From the NCBI GenBank assembly GCA_021852345.1, contig JAJZNL010000036.1:65179-99939 (forward strand): a DNA stretch of 34,761 nucleotides, in the 5' to 3' direction. Under the pieces are notes generated by a model. That model saw only the letters and a list, made by a program, of their open reading frames with translations. It was not told the DNA's origin and made no database searches. Shown here in pieces: positions 26,129 to 34,374 of the stretch (the stretch's first letter is position 1; every line of letters starts with the position of its first letter). Made by a program: the position numbers and the translations under genes. This DNA comes from Actinomycetes bacterium (GTDB lineage: Bacteria; Actinomycetota; Acidimicrobiia; Acidimicrobiales; JABEUL01).

Positions 26129-26505
26129 AAATTGTATAATTTTAATGTTTTAGTCCACAAATTACTTATCTTATTAAACAGCTGTTGGCTTCGAACCTAA
26201 TATTATGAAATAAGTAAGCTTTTCTTTTAATTTTCGGAAACTTTTTTGCCCTTTTAGGTGATTTATATAATGATGTCTAATAATTCAGCAATTTCAATCA
26301 AAACACAATTCAAAAGGATGCCCAGATTCAATGGTTTTTTTTGTTAAAAAAGCAATTATTGCTGATTTTAACTCTCTCAGTGAAAAAGCGGACATTAGTC
26401 CGTGCAAAAATGGGTTTAATTCCCAAAAAATATCAAAATTAATATAGAATTTATACTAAGTTTGAAAATTCAATTATTCGACAAAAGTAATATTGTAGGC
26501 TCAAT
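26129..26505. other. Intergenic region after infB
   Basis: The 377 nt contain no recognisable gene. An AT-only hairpin, ATTAAAAATT with AATTTTAAT around 26128-26148, could end infB transcription. A small hairpin CGGAC-ATTA-GTCCG (26389-26402) lies about 100 nt before the GGDEF-EAL start. TCAGCAAT and ATTGCTGA (26285-26292/26358-26365) form a distant inverted repeat. Nothing matches a known riboswitch by eye. Confidence 0.35.
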
Positions 26506-28611
26506 GTGATTTCATTTACCTTAGACCAATCTTTTGGTGTCTCCTCTCTAAACGACGGAGCTCATAAATTTTTTGGGATTGATAAATCTCAGAGAAGCGG
26601 CGACGGATATTTTTCCGACATTTTTTTAAATTCTATTATCTCGATTGGTCAAACTAGAGTCGACCCCTGTGACATTTCCAATGCAACAGGGTGTATGAAG
26701 CTGTTGATCGGCGAGCTTAAAAAAAATCACTATGCAATATTGGGATTTTTAATCAAAAATAAAATGCGATATTTGGTGGTTTACAGCTCAAATCTTTTAA
26801 ATTCTTATTCTCTTAAACTTAAACTCGTTGCTTGGCCATTTGTTAATTTAAACCAAGCCAAAGACCACTTGGTGTCATTAACAAACTATTTCGGTAAAAT
26901 TTTGGAATCAGCGATAGATTCCTTTGTGTTTGTCGACAGAAAGGGAAAGATTATTTTCTCTAACGGCATATTTGATGAAAAATTTGTTGATGGTTTTGCC
27001 CTGGACGAAGTAGAGACTTATCTCGGCGACCTAGCCGCCACTCCAGAGGCAGGTGAAGTGTTGCAAGTGGCATTAAGAGAATCCGATGAATTTTCGAAAA
27101 ATTTGCCTTTGCAAAGCCTGCAACCCAGGTTAAATGAGCCGATCGAGGCTATTCTAAAGGACAAGAATGGGGAAGACCTTGACTGTGTTTTAAGAGTAGT
27201 GCTGTTGCCCGAGTTGAGTCTTCACTATGACGAAGAGTTGTTTTGTGTTTGGATACAAGATATTACAAACCATAAAGTTAATAAGCATCAACTTGAAGCC
27301 GTATACCTCCACGATCAGTTAACCGGGCTACCTTCTAGAAAACTTTTTGGATATCAGCTGGATGTGGATCTTATCGAGCAGCAAGCAAAGGGCGAAAATA
27401 CAGCAGTTCTATTTATAGACGTCGACAGATTTAAAGGGATAAACGATTCGCTGGGGCATAATGCCGGAGATAAGGTTATACAATTAATAGCGGCAAGAAT
27501 TAAAAATTGCATAGGCCCCAACCAGTTCTTGGCTCGTTTTGGAGGGGATGAATTTATTTTGTCGGTTCGCGGTAAGAATGTACTTCAAAAATCTACGAAG
27601 TCCGCAGCAAACATTATTAACGCACTATCCAGGCCAATTGAATTTGATAATAACAAAGTGTACTGTTCGCTTTCAATCGGAATCGCCACCGACGTTGAGG
27701 CGGGATATGACGGAAATACTTTAATTTCAAATGCCGATACCGCAATGTTTGAAGCTAAGCGAAAAGGCGGGCATCGGTTTGAAGTATTTAACGAGAAACT
27801 CAAAGAAAAAATTGTTCAGTCAACCTCTTTTGAAATGTTGCTTCATTCTGCAATTGAAAAAGACGAACTTAAGGTTTACTTTCAGCCTCTAATCGGGTTA
27901 CCGTCTTTGAAGACGGTCGGGGTAGAGGCACTGATTAGATGGCAGCATCCAGGTAAGGGCTTGATAATGCCAGATTCGTTTATTAAAACGGCGGAAGATA
28001 CTGGTCTGATCGTTCCCATTGGCGAGTTCGTACTTAAAGAGGCTTGCAAAACAATGGACCGATGGGTGACTTCGGACGAACTTCTTCTTCCGTTTGATTA
28101 TAGGGACAGAGCCGACTGTGTGGTTGAAGTTAATTTATCGGCTAAACAGATAGACGAATCTAATTTGGTAAAAACCGTTGAAGATGCTTTATCTGAATCC
28201 AAGTTGCACCCAAGTCAATTGGTATTGGAAATAACCGAAGGTGCGCAGATGGAAGATCATAATAAGGCTTTAGATATATTCAATGAACTGAGATCAATGG
28301 GAATTAAATTGGCAGTCGATGATTTCGGAACCGGTTTTTCATCTCTCACCTATTTAAGAAGTTTCCCGTTTGACATTTTAAAAATAGATAAGTCGTTTGT
28401 ATCCGTACTTTCGGGCAAACCCGAAGACAGTATTATCGTTAAAACTGTAATCGACTTATCCCATTCGTTGGGATTGGTAGTCGTGGCCGAAGGCGTTGAA
28501 AATCAAATGGAACTGGATATTCTTACCGAACTTGGTTGTGATATGGCTCAGGGCTTTTTATTCTCAAAACCTGTAGCCGCCTATGAGTTGGAGCACGCAT
28601 ACCTATCATAA
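26506..28611 (+). CDS. GGDEF-EAL dual-domain cyclic-di-GMP protein
   Basis: The 701-residue protein carries an N-terminal sensor-like region (about 1-260, with a PAS-like SFVFVDRKGKIIFSNGIF), a GGDEF diguanylate cyclase domain (about 265-425, G346-G347-D348-E349-F350 intact) and an EAL phosphodiesterase domain (about 440-700, E474-A475-L476 intact). The EAL residues expected for metal and cyclic-di-GMP binding are present: VNLSAKQ, LEITEG, VDDFGTG, KIDKS, VVAEGVE. The inhibitory RxxD I-site upstream of GGDEF is absent (GPNQFLARFGGDEF). No transmembrane segment is obvious, so it may be cytosolic. The GTG start has no Shine-Dalgarno. Net synthesis or hydrolysis cannot be decided from sequence. 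Confidence 0.9.
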   Translation: MISFTLDQSFGVSSLNDGAHKFFGIDKSQRSGDGYFSDIFLNSIISIGQTRVDPCDISNATGCMKLLIGELKKNHYAILGFLIKNKMRYLVVYSSNLLNSYSLKLKLVAWPFVNLNQAKDHLVSLTNYFGKILESAIDSFVFVDRKGKIIFSNGIFDEKFVDGFALDEVETYLGDLAATPEAGEVLQVALRESDEFSKNLPLQSLQPRLNEPIEAILKDKNGEDLDCVLRVVLLPELSLHYDEELFCVWIQDITNHKVNKHQLEAVYLHDQLTGLPSRKLFGYQLDVDLIEQQAKGENTAVLFIDVDRFKGINDSLGHNAGDKVIQLIAARIKNCIGPNQFLARFGGDEFILSVRGKNVLQKSTKSAANIINALSRPIEFDNNKVYCSLSIGIATDVEAGYDGNTLISNADTAMFEAKRKGGHRFEVFNEKLKEKIVQSTSFEMLLHSAIEKDELKVYFQPLIGLPSLKTVGVEALIRWQHPGKGLIMPDSFIKTAEDTGLIVPIGEFVLKEACKTMDRWVTSDELLLPFDYRDRADCVVEVNLSAKQIDESNLVKTVEDALSESKLHPSQLVLEITEGAQMEDHNKALDIFNELRSMGIKLAVDDFGTGFSSLTYLRSFPFDILKIDKSFVSVLSGKPEDSIIVKTVIDLSHSLGLVVVAEGVENQMELDILTELGCDMAQGFLFSKPVAAYELEHAYLS

Positions 28612-28723
28612 GTTTTGATTTTTTGGCTAGAACCGTATGCGGCTTGAAAAGTTGTTTTTGAACGTGAATAATTTAACACGGCGCTGGCTGCACTAATTAA
28701 AGAACGATGTTTTTAAATATCTT

Positions 28724-29788
28724 CTAGCTTGTTTCAATCCTAGGTCCTTCGGAAGGTTTTACCAGCCAAAATTGGTGATTTAAGTTTGACAATGCTTGAT
28801 AATCAAATTTTTCTTTTTCGGCCAGTACGACTAAACACCCCCCGAAACCCCCGCCAGTAAGGCGAGAACCTATAACACCTCTTATGCTATTGACATTTTC
28901 GACAAGATTATCTATCTCTGGCAACGAAACTCCGTAATCTTGCGATAGAGATAACTGACTGTTATGTATTATTTCTTTAATAGCATGAAAGTCGCTATCA
29001 ATAAGCGCATTAGAAAAGTCTAATACGCGCTTGTTCTCCGTTATTATGTGTTTGGCTAATGGTTTTAATTCGGTTTCGTGAATTTCGGAAAGCTCGGAAA
29101 TGGTCATCTTATTTAATTTGCCATATCTATCTTCAATTAAAGCTACGGCATCGGCTCTTTTGGAATAGTTTGAATCGGATAATTTTCTAGTAATACCAGA
29201 GTGAACAATTGCAATTTGAATGTCCGGCGGTATGCATATTTCTTTTAGCGAGTTATCCTCAAAGTTTATAAGCATCGCCGATCCCTTTTTGCCGTTTATA
29301 ATTGCAAGTTGATCCAGCATACCTGTTTTTGCCGACGTGGCAATATGCTCAGTCTGTTGAGCCATCTTGGCTAAATTTTCATTGAGCGGTAAATCACTAA
29401 AGGAAAGCAGGAGGCTTATGATAAATGACGCCGATGATGACAGCCCGGCCCCCATGGGTAGAGTCGAAGTAATTTTGAGAATCCCAGCAGGAGTAGCGTT
29501 TGCAATGTCAGCTGCTGCTTTAATAAATCTTGTCAGCGGATCATCAAGCTTTATATCGTTGAAATCAATTTCAGACCGCAGGATTTCTTTTCCTTGTTTC
29601 GTGTCGATTTCGGTAGTTATGTTGAGGGCTCCAGCACTTGGGATATTTTCGTATCGAGCCACAATGTACAGATTTATCGCTACGGGAAGAGCCAATCCCT
29701 TTGAATAGTCTGTGTGATCGCCTATTAAATTTACTCTCCCTGGCGTGACAACCGTCCGCACTCTGTTAGCCGTTGCAGATAGCGTCAT
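28724..29788 (-). CDS. galK: Galactokinase
   Basis: Galactokinase phosphorylates galactose to galactose-1-phosphate. The 354-residue GHMP kinase shows the signature GRVNLIGDHTDY (residues 17-28), an ATP-binding LPMGAGLSSSASF, TGMLDQLAI with the catalytic aspartate, and the C-terminal GGGFGGC. In typical galactokinases the signature is GEHTDYN and the glutamate contacts the sugar; here it is aspartate (D24), and the residue after Tyr is Ser. The fold and family are clear, but sugar specificity might be altered. It lies 25 nt after the GH1 glycosidase gene on the same strand and is probably co-transcribed. Confidence 0.88.
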   Translation of the reverse strand: MTLSATANRVRTVVTPGRVNLIGDHTDYSKGLALPVAINLYIVARYENIPSAGALNITTEIDTKQGKEILRSEIDFNDIKLDDPLTRFIKAAADIANATPAGILKITSTLPMGAGLSSSASFIISLLLSFSDLPLNENLAKMAQQTEHIATSAKTGMLDQLAIINGKKGSAMLINFEDNSLKEICIPPDIQIAIVHSGITRKLSDSNYSKRADAVALIEDRYGKLNKMTISELSEIHETELKPLAKHIITENKRVLDFSNALIDSDFHAIKEIIHNSQLSLSQDYGVSLPEIDNLVENVNSIRGVIGSRLTGGGFGGCLVVLAEKEKFDYQALSNLNHQFWLVKPSEGPRIETS

Positions 29789-29813
29789 GTAACAATCAAC
29801 TCAATAAAAATAC

Positions 29814-31217
29814 TTATTTAATTAAATTTGTCTGATAAAAACTATTAATTAGTGACTTAAGCTTGCTAGCGCTGTCGTATCCCATGGCATCGTTGGCAAG
29901 GTATTTGAGCCCTCTTTCACGATCCACCCCAAATATTCCGAACCGAGGTTCGTAGCTTCCCCATTCGTAGTTGTCCATTACGGTCCAATAAAAATATGCC
30001 TTAATGTTTAATCCTTCCTTGAGAGCCGAATTTACCGAATTAAAGTATGCCGTTAAGAATCTGGGGCGGTCCCAACCGTCATTTCGCTTGAAGGCCCTTC
30101 CGTTTTTGACGCGATTACACATGCCGCTTTCTACTATCCATAATTCGACTTCTGGGTCGTTATTTGCTCTGACGTATTTTAAGAATAGGTCGGGATCGAC
30201 TTTGTCGTCCCAAAGAAGACGTCCAGGCATCCAGTTTCGCCCACCAGATGTCTTATGTCCGGGAAGTCTGAAGTGAGACGAGGTTATCGGGTTATAGAAA
30301 TCTAGTTGAATTACGTCCAATGTGCTTTCATGCTCGCTAGTGTAAACCGCATTAATAAGATTGTTGTATGAAGTTACGGGGTTCACCAACTTTGCTAAAG
30401 CCGACCTCAGAAGGGTATCTCGTTTAGTGGTAGCGCCGATCTCTAGGTAGTATTTCTTTTTTTGATTTTCCAAATAGGTCGAGATATCATCACGTCTAAT
30501 TTTCCTTTTACGTGCAAGTAAAATGTCCGTTACGGCCTTGTCGAGCTCATAAACTGAAAAACAAAAGTTATTAAAACTTACACAGGAATCAGACTGTATA
30601 GACTTAATGGCTTGATAAGCCTTAACATGGCTAAGCAGTTGATTTTGATAAGAGGTTATTACATGCCGTATTTTGCCGATTTCTCCGGGTGGAAACATAC
30701 CGGTAAAATATGACATCGCTGAATAGATTATCGGCTCATTTAAAGTTACCCAGTTATTACAGTACTTTTGAAACCGTGCGACTGCAAATTTTGCCCATTC
30801 GACATAGTGGTCTATGAAGGAAGTGCTAAACCACGGGTTGGAGCCGAAATAGTGTGGTGTAGTGAAATGAACCAAAGTAACAACAGGTGTCATATCTCTT
30901 TGAACAATGGCCTTTAAGATATTTTCATACCTTAAAATGGCATCTTCGTCGGGTGTATTGGCTTTAGGGAAGCATCGCGCCCATTCAATTGAAATTCTAA
31001 ATGTGTTGACGCCAGTAGTGGCTGCCAAGTCTAAAATACGTTCGTATGACTCCCAGAAATTAATTGCGATTCCTGATGGTTCGACCTTGCCTAATGTTTC
31101 CCATTCAACCCAATTATTGGAAGGCTCTCCCGGACCGTTATAACCTCCTTCAATTTGAAATCCAGCTGTAGCCAAACCGAATTTAAATTCTGTCGAGGTA
31201 TTTTTCAAAGTTTCCAT
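29814..31217 (-). CDS. Glycoside hydrolase family 1 beta-glycosidase
   Basis: GH1 enzymes hydrolyse beta-glucosides or beta-galactosides with retention. The 467-residue protein has FKFGLATAGFQIEGG at the start, the acid/base motif WVTLNEP with E161, and the nucleophile in IVESG with E363, where the family norm is ITENG, and ends with FYWTVMDNYEWGSYEPRFGIFGVD. No signal peptide is present, so it acts inside the cell. The adjacent galK makes beta-galactosides a plausible substrate. A TAAAAT hexamer ends exactly 6 nt before the ATG with no Shine-Dalgarno, suggesting a leaderless operon message. Confidence 0.92.
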   Translation of the reverse strand: METLKNTSTEFKFGLATAGFQIEGGYNGPGEPSNNWVEWETLGKVEPSGIAINFWESYERILDLAATTGVNTFRISIEWARCFPKANTPDEDAILRYENILKAIVQRDMTPVVTLVHFTTPHYFGSNPWFSTSFIDHYVEWAKFAVARFQKYCNNWVTLNEPIIYSAMSYFTGMFPPGEIGKIRHVITSYQNQLLSHVKAYQAIKSIQSDSCVSFNNFCFSVYELDKAVTDILLARKRKIRRDDISTYLENQKKKYYLEIGATTKRDTLLRSALAKLVNPVTSYNNLINAVYTSEHESTLDVIQLDFYNPITSSHFRLPGHKTSGGRNWMPGRLLWDDKVDPDLFLKYVRANNDPEVELWIVESGMCNRVKNGRAFKRNDGWDRPRFLTAYFNSVNSALKEGLNIKAYFYWTVMDNYEWGSYEPRFGIFGVDRERGLKYLANDAMGYDSASKLKSLINSFYQTNLIK

Positions 31218-31434
31218 TCGTCAATTTTAATCTATGCGTAAAGCCGTATTTGCTAACAATTTCTTATTGGTTATATATGAAAATGCCGTATGTTGAATAA
31301 AAATATAAAAATACATGATAATTTCCGAAACAGGATACCGGATTTAAACGTAATTAACTTTTTTTATCTCTGGGCTACTGTGAAAGATCCAAAATAAATA
31401 TTATTTGACTTATTACTTTTTCTTTCTAGTTGAA

Positions 31435-31452
31435 TGTCACAACCGAGTGACA
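31435..31452. promoter_or_regulatory. Palindromic operator candidate TGTCAC-N6-GTGACA
   Basis: The arms are perfect (6 bp each) with a 6-nt spacer, a geometry like Crp/Fnr-family operators. It is about 190 nt from the hydrolase start and 220 nt from the GH1 start, roughly midway between the divergent genes. No cognate regulator is in the window. Confidence 0.35.
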
Positions 31453-31609
31453 ATAAAGTAAATTTAAAGTTTAATAAGTTGTCGCAGATCCTTGTATATA
31501 GCGGCACTGAATATCATTAATTTGATGGGAATTTAAGTTTCAAGCAGACTCAGGATATATCGTTGAAAATGGTCATAAGAAAAAATGTTGGAATATTGTG
31601 TGTTCGTTC

Positions 31610-31638
31610 TTGACTTAATGCTTAAAATGCATAATAAT
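31610..31638 (+). promoter_or_regulatory. Hydrolase promoter, leaderless type
   Basis: TTGACT (31610-31615) and AATAAT (31633-31638) are separated by 17 nt. The -10 box ends 6 nt before the ATG at 31645, so transcription is predicted to begin at the A of the start codon. Confidence 0.6.
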
Positions 31639-31644
31639 TTTTAA

Positions 31645-32487
31645 ATGGTTAGAATCAAAACTGTTAATGCAGAACTGGAAGTTGAGACTTACGGCAGGCG
31701 AGACGATCCTCCGATGTTATTGATTGAAGGCTTGGGAGGTCAACTCATTAGCTGGAATAAAAAGTTTGTTCGACTTTTGGCGGCCAGAGAATTTTTTATC
31801 ATCAGATTTGACAACCGAGACAGCGGACTTTCGACAAAGTTTGAGAATCAGGGTGACGACGAGGATAAATATACATTAAATGAGATGGCAGATGACGCAT
31901 CGCAACTATTGGACAGACTTGGAATTACTCAAAGCCATGTTGTGGGAGTTTCGATGGGCGCAATGATAGCACAAAGTTTAGCCATAAGGCATCCGAACCA
32001 AGTCATGTCTCTTTGCTCGATCATGTCGACTACGGGGGCTAAAGGAGTAGGCGTGCCTCATGAAGATGGCTATAAAGTATTGTCACTAAAACCGCCGACT
32101 AATAGGGACGAGGCAATCGAATATAAGGTGGCTACTTCTAGGTTGATCTCTTCGCCAAAATTTGATTTCGATGAAGAGTACTATTATGATTTAGCGGCTA
32201 GAGAATACGACCGCAGCTACGATCCGGATTCGGTGGTTCGACAACTCGTTGCAATTTTAAGTAGCGAGGATCGTACTAAAGATCTTGAAAAGTTGAATAT
32301 CCCCACTGCGGTTATTCACGGTGATTCGGATCCGTTGGTTGACGTCTCAGGAGGGATTGCAACAGCGGCGGCAATAAAGAATTCAACGCTTCACGTACTT
32401 GAAGGTATGGGTCACGACCTTCCTCAAGCTCTTTGGTCGCAGGTTGTCGAAATAATTGTTGAAAATACTAAGAGGACGCACGGATGA
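31645..32487 (+). CDS. Alpha/beta-fold hydrolase
   Basis: The 280-residue protein has the alpha/beta-hydrolase core: MLLIEGLGGQLISWNKKF (oxyanion region), a nucleophile elbow GVSMGA with S103, an acid at D229 (IHGDSDPLVD) and H257 (EGMGHDLP). It resembles esterases and epoxide hydrolase-like enzymes; the substrate cannot be read. It is followed after 57 nt by an alpha-methylacyl-CoA racemase, which suggests lipid or branched-acid metabolism. The start lacks a ribosome-binding site, and the promoter placement predicts a leaderless message. Confidence 0.85.
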   Translation: MVRIKTVNAELEVETYGRRDDPPMLLIEGLGGQLISWNKKFVRLLAAREFFIIRFDNRDSGLSTKFENQGDDEDKYTLNEMADDASQLLDRLGITQSHVVGVSMGAMIAQSLAIRHPNQVMSLCSIMSTTGAKGVGVPHEDGYKVLSLKPPTNRDEAIEYKVATSRLISSPKFDFDEEYYYDLAAREYDRSYDPDSVVRQLVAILSSEDRTKDLEKLNIPTAVIHGDSDPLVDVSGGIATAAAIKNSTLHVLEGMGHDLPQALWSQVVEIIVENTKRTHG

Positions 32488-32544
32488 TTGAATTTCGCAT
32501 TAACTTAATTCTGCCGCTGGAGAATTTCGTATTTTCGGTCTTGC

Positions 32545-33756
32545 ATGCAGGCTAGAGCGGTAGAAATGTTTGAAAAATTTTCTGAAAATAAAAATGGTCC
32601 GCTTAAAGGGTTCGTAATTGTTGAAATCGCTGGAATCGGACCTGCACCGTTTTGCGGTATGGTTTTGGCTGATTTAGGAGCCACTGTAATTCGAGTTGAC
32701 CGTGTTTCGGCAGTCTCCGGAAGCAATGTTGACGAATCCGACGAAATTAGTAAAACAAATAAGACTGATATATTAAATCGAAATAAATATTCGATAGGAG
32801 TTGACCTTAAAAGCCCTAAAGCGGTTGAAATCGTTTTGAAGCTGTGTGAAGCGGCAGATGGTTTTTTGGAAGGGTTTAGACCTGGAGTAGCCGAAAAGTT
32901 GGGAATCGGTCCAAAAAATTGTTTAAGCAGGAATCCTAAGTTAGTTTACGGGCGCATGACCGGATGGGGACAAGAAGGACCTATGGCTCCCTGGGCGGGA
33001 CACGATATAAATTATATTGCATTGTCGGGTGTGTTGTCTGGAATTGGCCGAAGTGAAGGTCCTCCAGTGCCACCTATGAACTTGTTGGGGGACTTTGGCG
33101 GAGGCGGAATGTACTTGGCCATGGGAATGCTGGCGGGAATCCTTAACGCTCAAAAATCAAATCAAGGCCAAATCGTGGACGCTGCGATGGTGGATGGAGC
33201 TGCAATTTTGGCATCAATGATTTTTGGGATGAAGGCATTGGGTTTTTGGACTGACAAAAAGGGAGAAAATCTTTTAGATACAGGTGCCCATTTTTATGAA
33301 GTATACGAGACGAAAGACGGCCAATACATCTCAGTTGGTGCTATTGAGCCGCAATTCTATGCGGAATTTATTCGTTTGGGCGAGATTGACGATCCGGAAT
33401 TTAATAATCAGTGGGACAGAAATAATTGGCCCAATCTCAAGGAAAAGCTTAAAAAAAAGTTTCTTACTAAAACATTAAATGAGTGGGTGGATTTGTATAA
33501 AGACAGTGACGCTTGTGTGGCGCCAGTTTTAACGATGGATGACGCTCATGAAAATGAGCATATTAAATTTAGAAAAACCTACGTCGAAGTCGAAGGGGTA
33601 CTTCAACCCGCACCAGGTCCCAGATTTTCGGAAACGTCTTTAAGTAATCCAACACCGCCTCCGATGCCCGGCGTACATACCAGGGAGGTTTTGGCAGCCA
33701 TGAATTATTCCGAAAATGACCTAAACGACCTATTTGGTCAAGGAATAGTCAAGTAA
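32545..33756 (+). CDS. Alpha-methylacyl-CoA racemase (CaiB/BaiF family)
   Basis: The enzyme epimerises 2-methylacyl-CoA esters so that branched fatty acids or sterol side chains can enter beta-oxidation. The 403-residue protein belongs to the CaiB/BaiF family. The residues used by the mycobacterial racemase MCR are all present with its spacing: H153 (GHDINYIALSG), D183 (LLGDFGGGGM) and E268 (VGAIEPQFY). This supports racemase over CoA-transferase activity. The start at 32545 has no ribosome-binding site; ATG 32566 (MFEKFSENKNG) is a credible alternative. A TATTTT box lies at 32530-32535. A hairpin at 33757-33784 follows. Confidence 0.9.
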   Translation: MQARAVEMFEKFSENKNGPLKGFVIVEIAGIGPAPFCGMVLADLGATVIRVDRVSAVSGSNVDESDEISKTNKTDILNRNKYSIGVDLKSPKAVEIVLKLCEAADGFLEGFRPGVAEKLGIGPKNCLSRNPKLVYGRMTGWGQEGPMAPWAGHDINYIALSGVLSGIGRSEGPPVPPMNLLGDFGGGGMYLAMGMLAGILNAQKSNQGQIVDAAMVDGAAILASMIFGMKALGFWTDKKGENLLDTGAHFYEVYETKDGQYISVGAIEPQFYAEFIRLGEIDDPEFNNQWDRNNWPNLKEKLKKKFLTKTLNEWVDLYKDSDACVAPVLTMDDAHENEHIKFRKTYVEVEGVLQPAPGPRFSETSLSNPTPPPMPGVHTREVLAAMNYSENDLNDLFGQGIVK

Positions 33757-33788
33757 CTTAAAACAGAATTACCTACTGTTTAAGCTTT
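33757..33788 (+). terminator. Terminator-like hairpin after the racemase gene
   Basis: CTTAAAACAG (33757-33766) pairs with CTGTTTAAG (33776-33784) with one bulged A, followed by CTTTT. It begins directly after the TAA stop. Confidence 0.55.
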
Positions 33789-34374
33789 TGTGGGTCTAAG
33801 CACAGATTTGACAAATCCGACAATCAAAAAATCCATTTGGGTTTGTGAAATTTATGATGCACATGATTGAGAGAGACGATCTTAGTATCTGTTCGGTTCA
33901 TTGGCTCGAATATTGATTTTGACCGTTAACTTAGGATTTAATAAGGTCAAGGTTGTATGTATTTCAGAATGCAGATCCGTAGGCGATGCAGTGTCTTTGG
34001 GATTAATGTTAAAGAATCCCTCAACGTCGACGATTTTTTGGATATCTCCGGTTTATATTGTCGTCATTTCTTCAGGTAGCTCAGGTAGATCCGAGGTTAG
34101 TAGACAAACGAATGAGTATATCGCTCATAGATTAATTTGGATTATGTATGTACAACAGTTCCGTTGCTTGAATATATTTGATTGCAATGCCAGGCAAATT
34201 TAAGTATCTGAGCGAGATGGCTAAAAAATATAGACCAATAACTGACTTTGTCAGCAATCCCGCCTTCGTCCAAGTGGATTATTAAAAGGCATTAAATTGT
34301 TTATTTAATATCAGTTTCGTAATTTATTGACAAAATAAGGAATATATCTGTCGTATGAGTGATATCATGTAATT
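33785..34374. other. Gene-poor region before the ATPase gene
   Basis: About 590 nt contain no recognisable gene. A TTG-initiated frame of 100 codons at 33901-34203 has no family resemblance or ribosome-binding site and reads as a chance or decayed frame. A perfect TTGACA (34327-34332) has TCGTAT 18 nt downstream (34351-34356), and a TATCAT hexamer (34363-34368) ends 6 nt before the ATPase ATG. Confidence 0.4.

Larger units (their letters stand above)
31218..31644. promoter_or_regulatory. Divergent regulatory region
   Basis: These 427 nt between the GH1-galK operon (-) and the hydrolase-racemase genes (+) hold no gene. They contain the hydrolase promoter (31610-31638), a TAAAAT box for GH1 (complement of 31224-31229) and a palindrome TGTCAC-N6-GTGACA (31435-31452). 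Confidence 0.45.

Noticed and set aside
33901..34203. 100-codon TTG-initiated frame
   Set aside because: No ribosome-binding site, no protein-family resemblance and low-complexity composition. Probably chance or a decayed gene.
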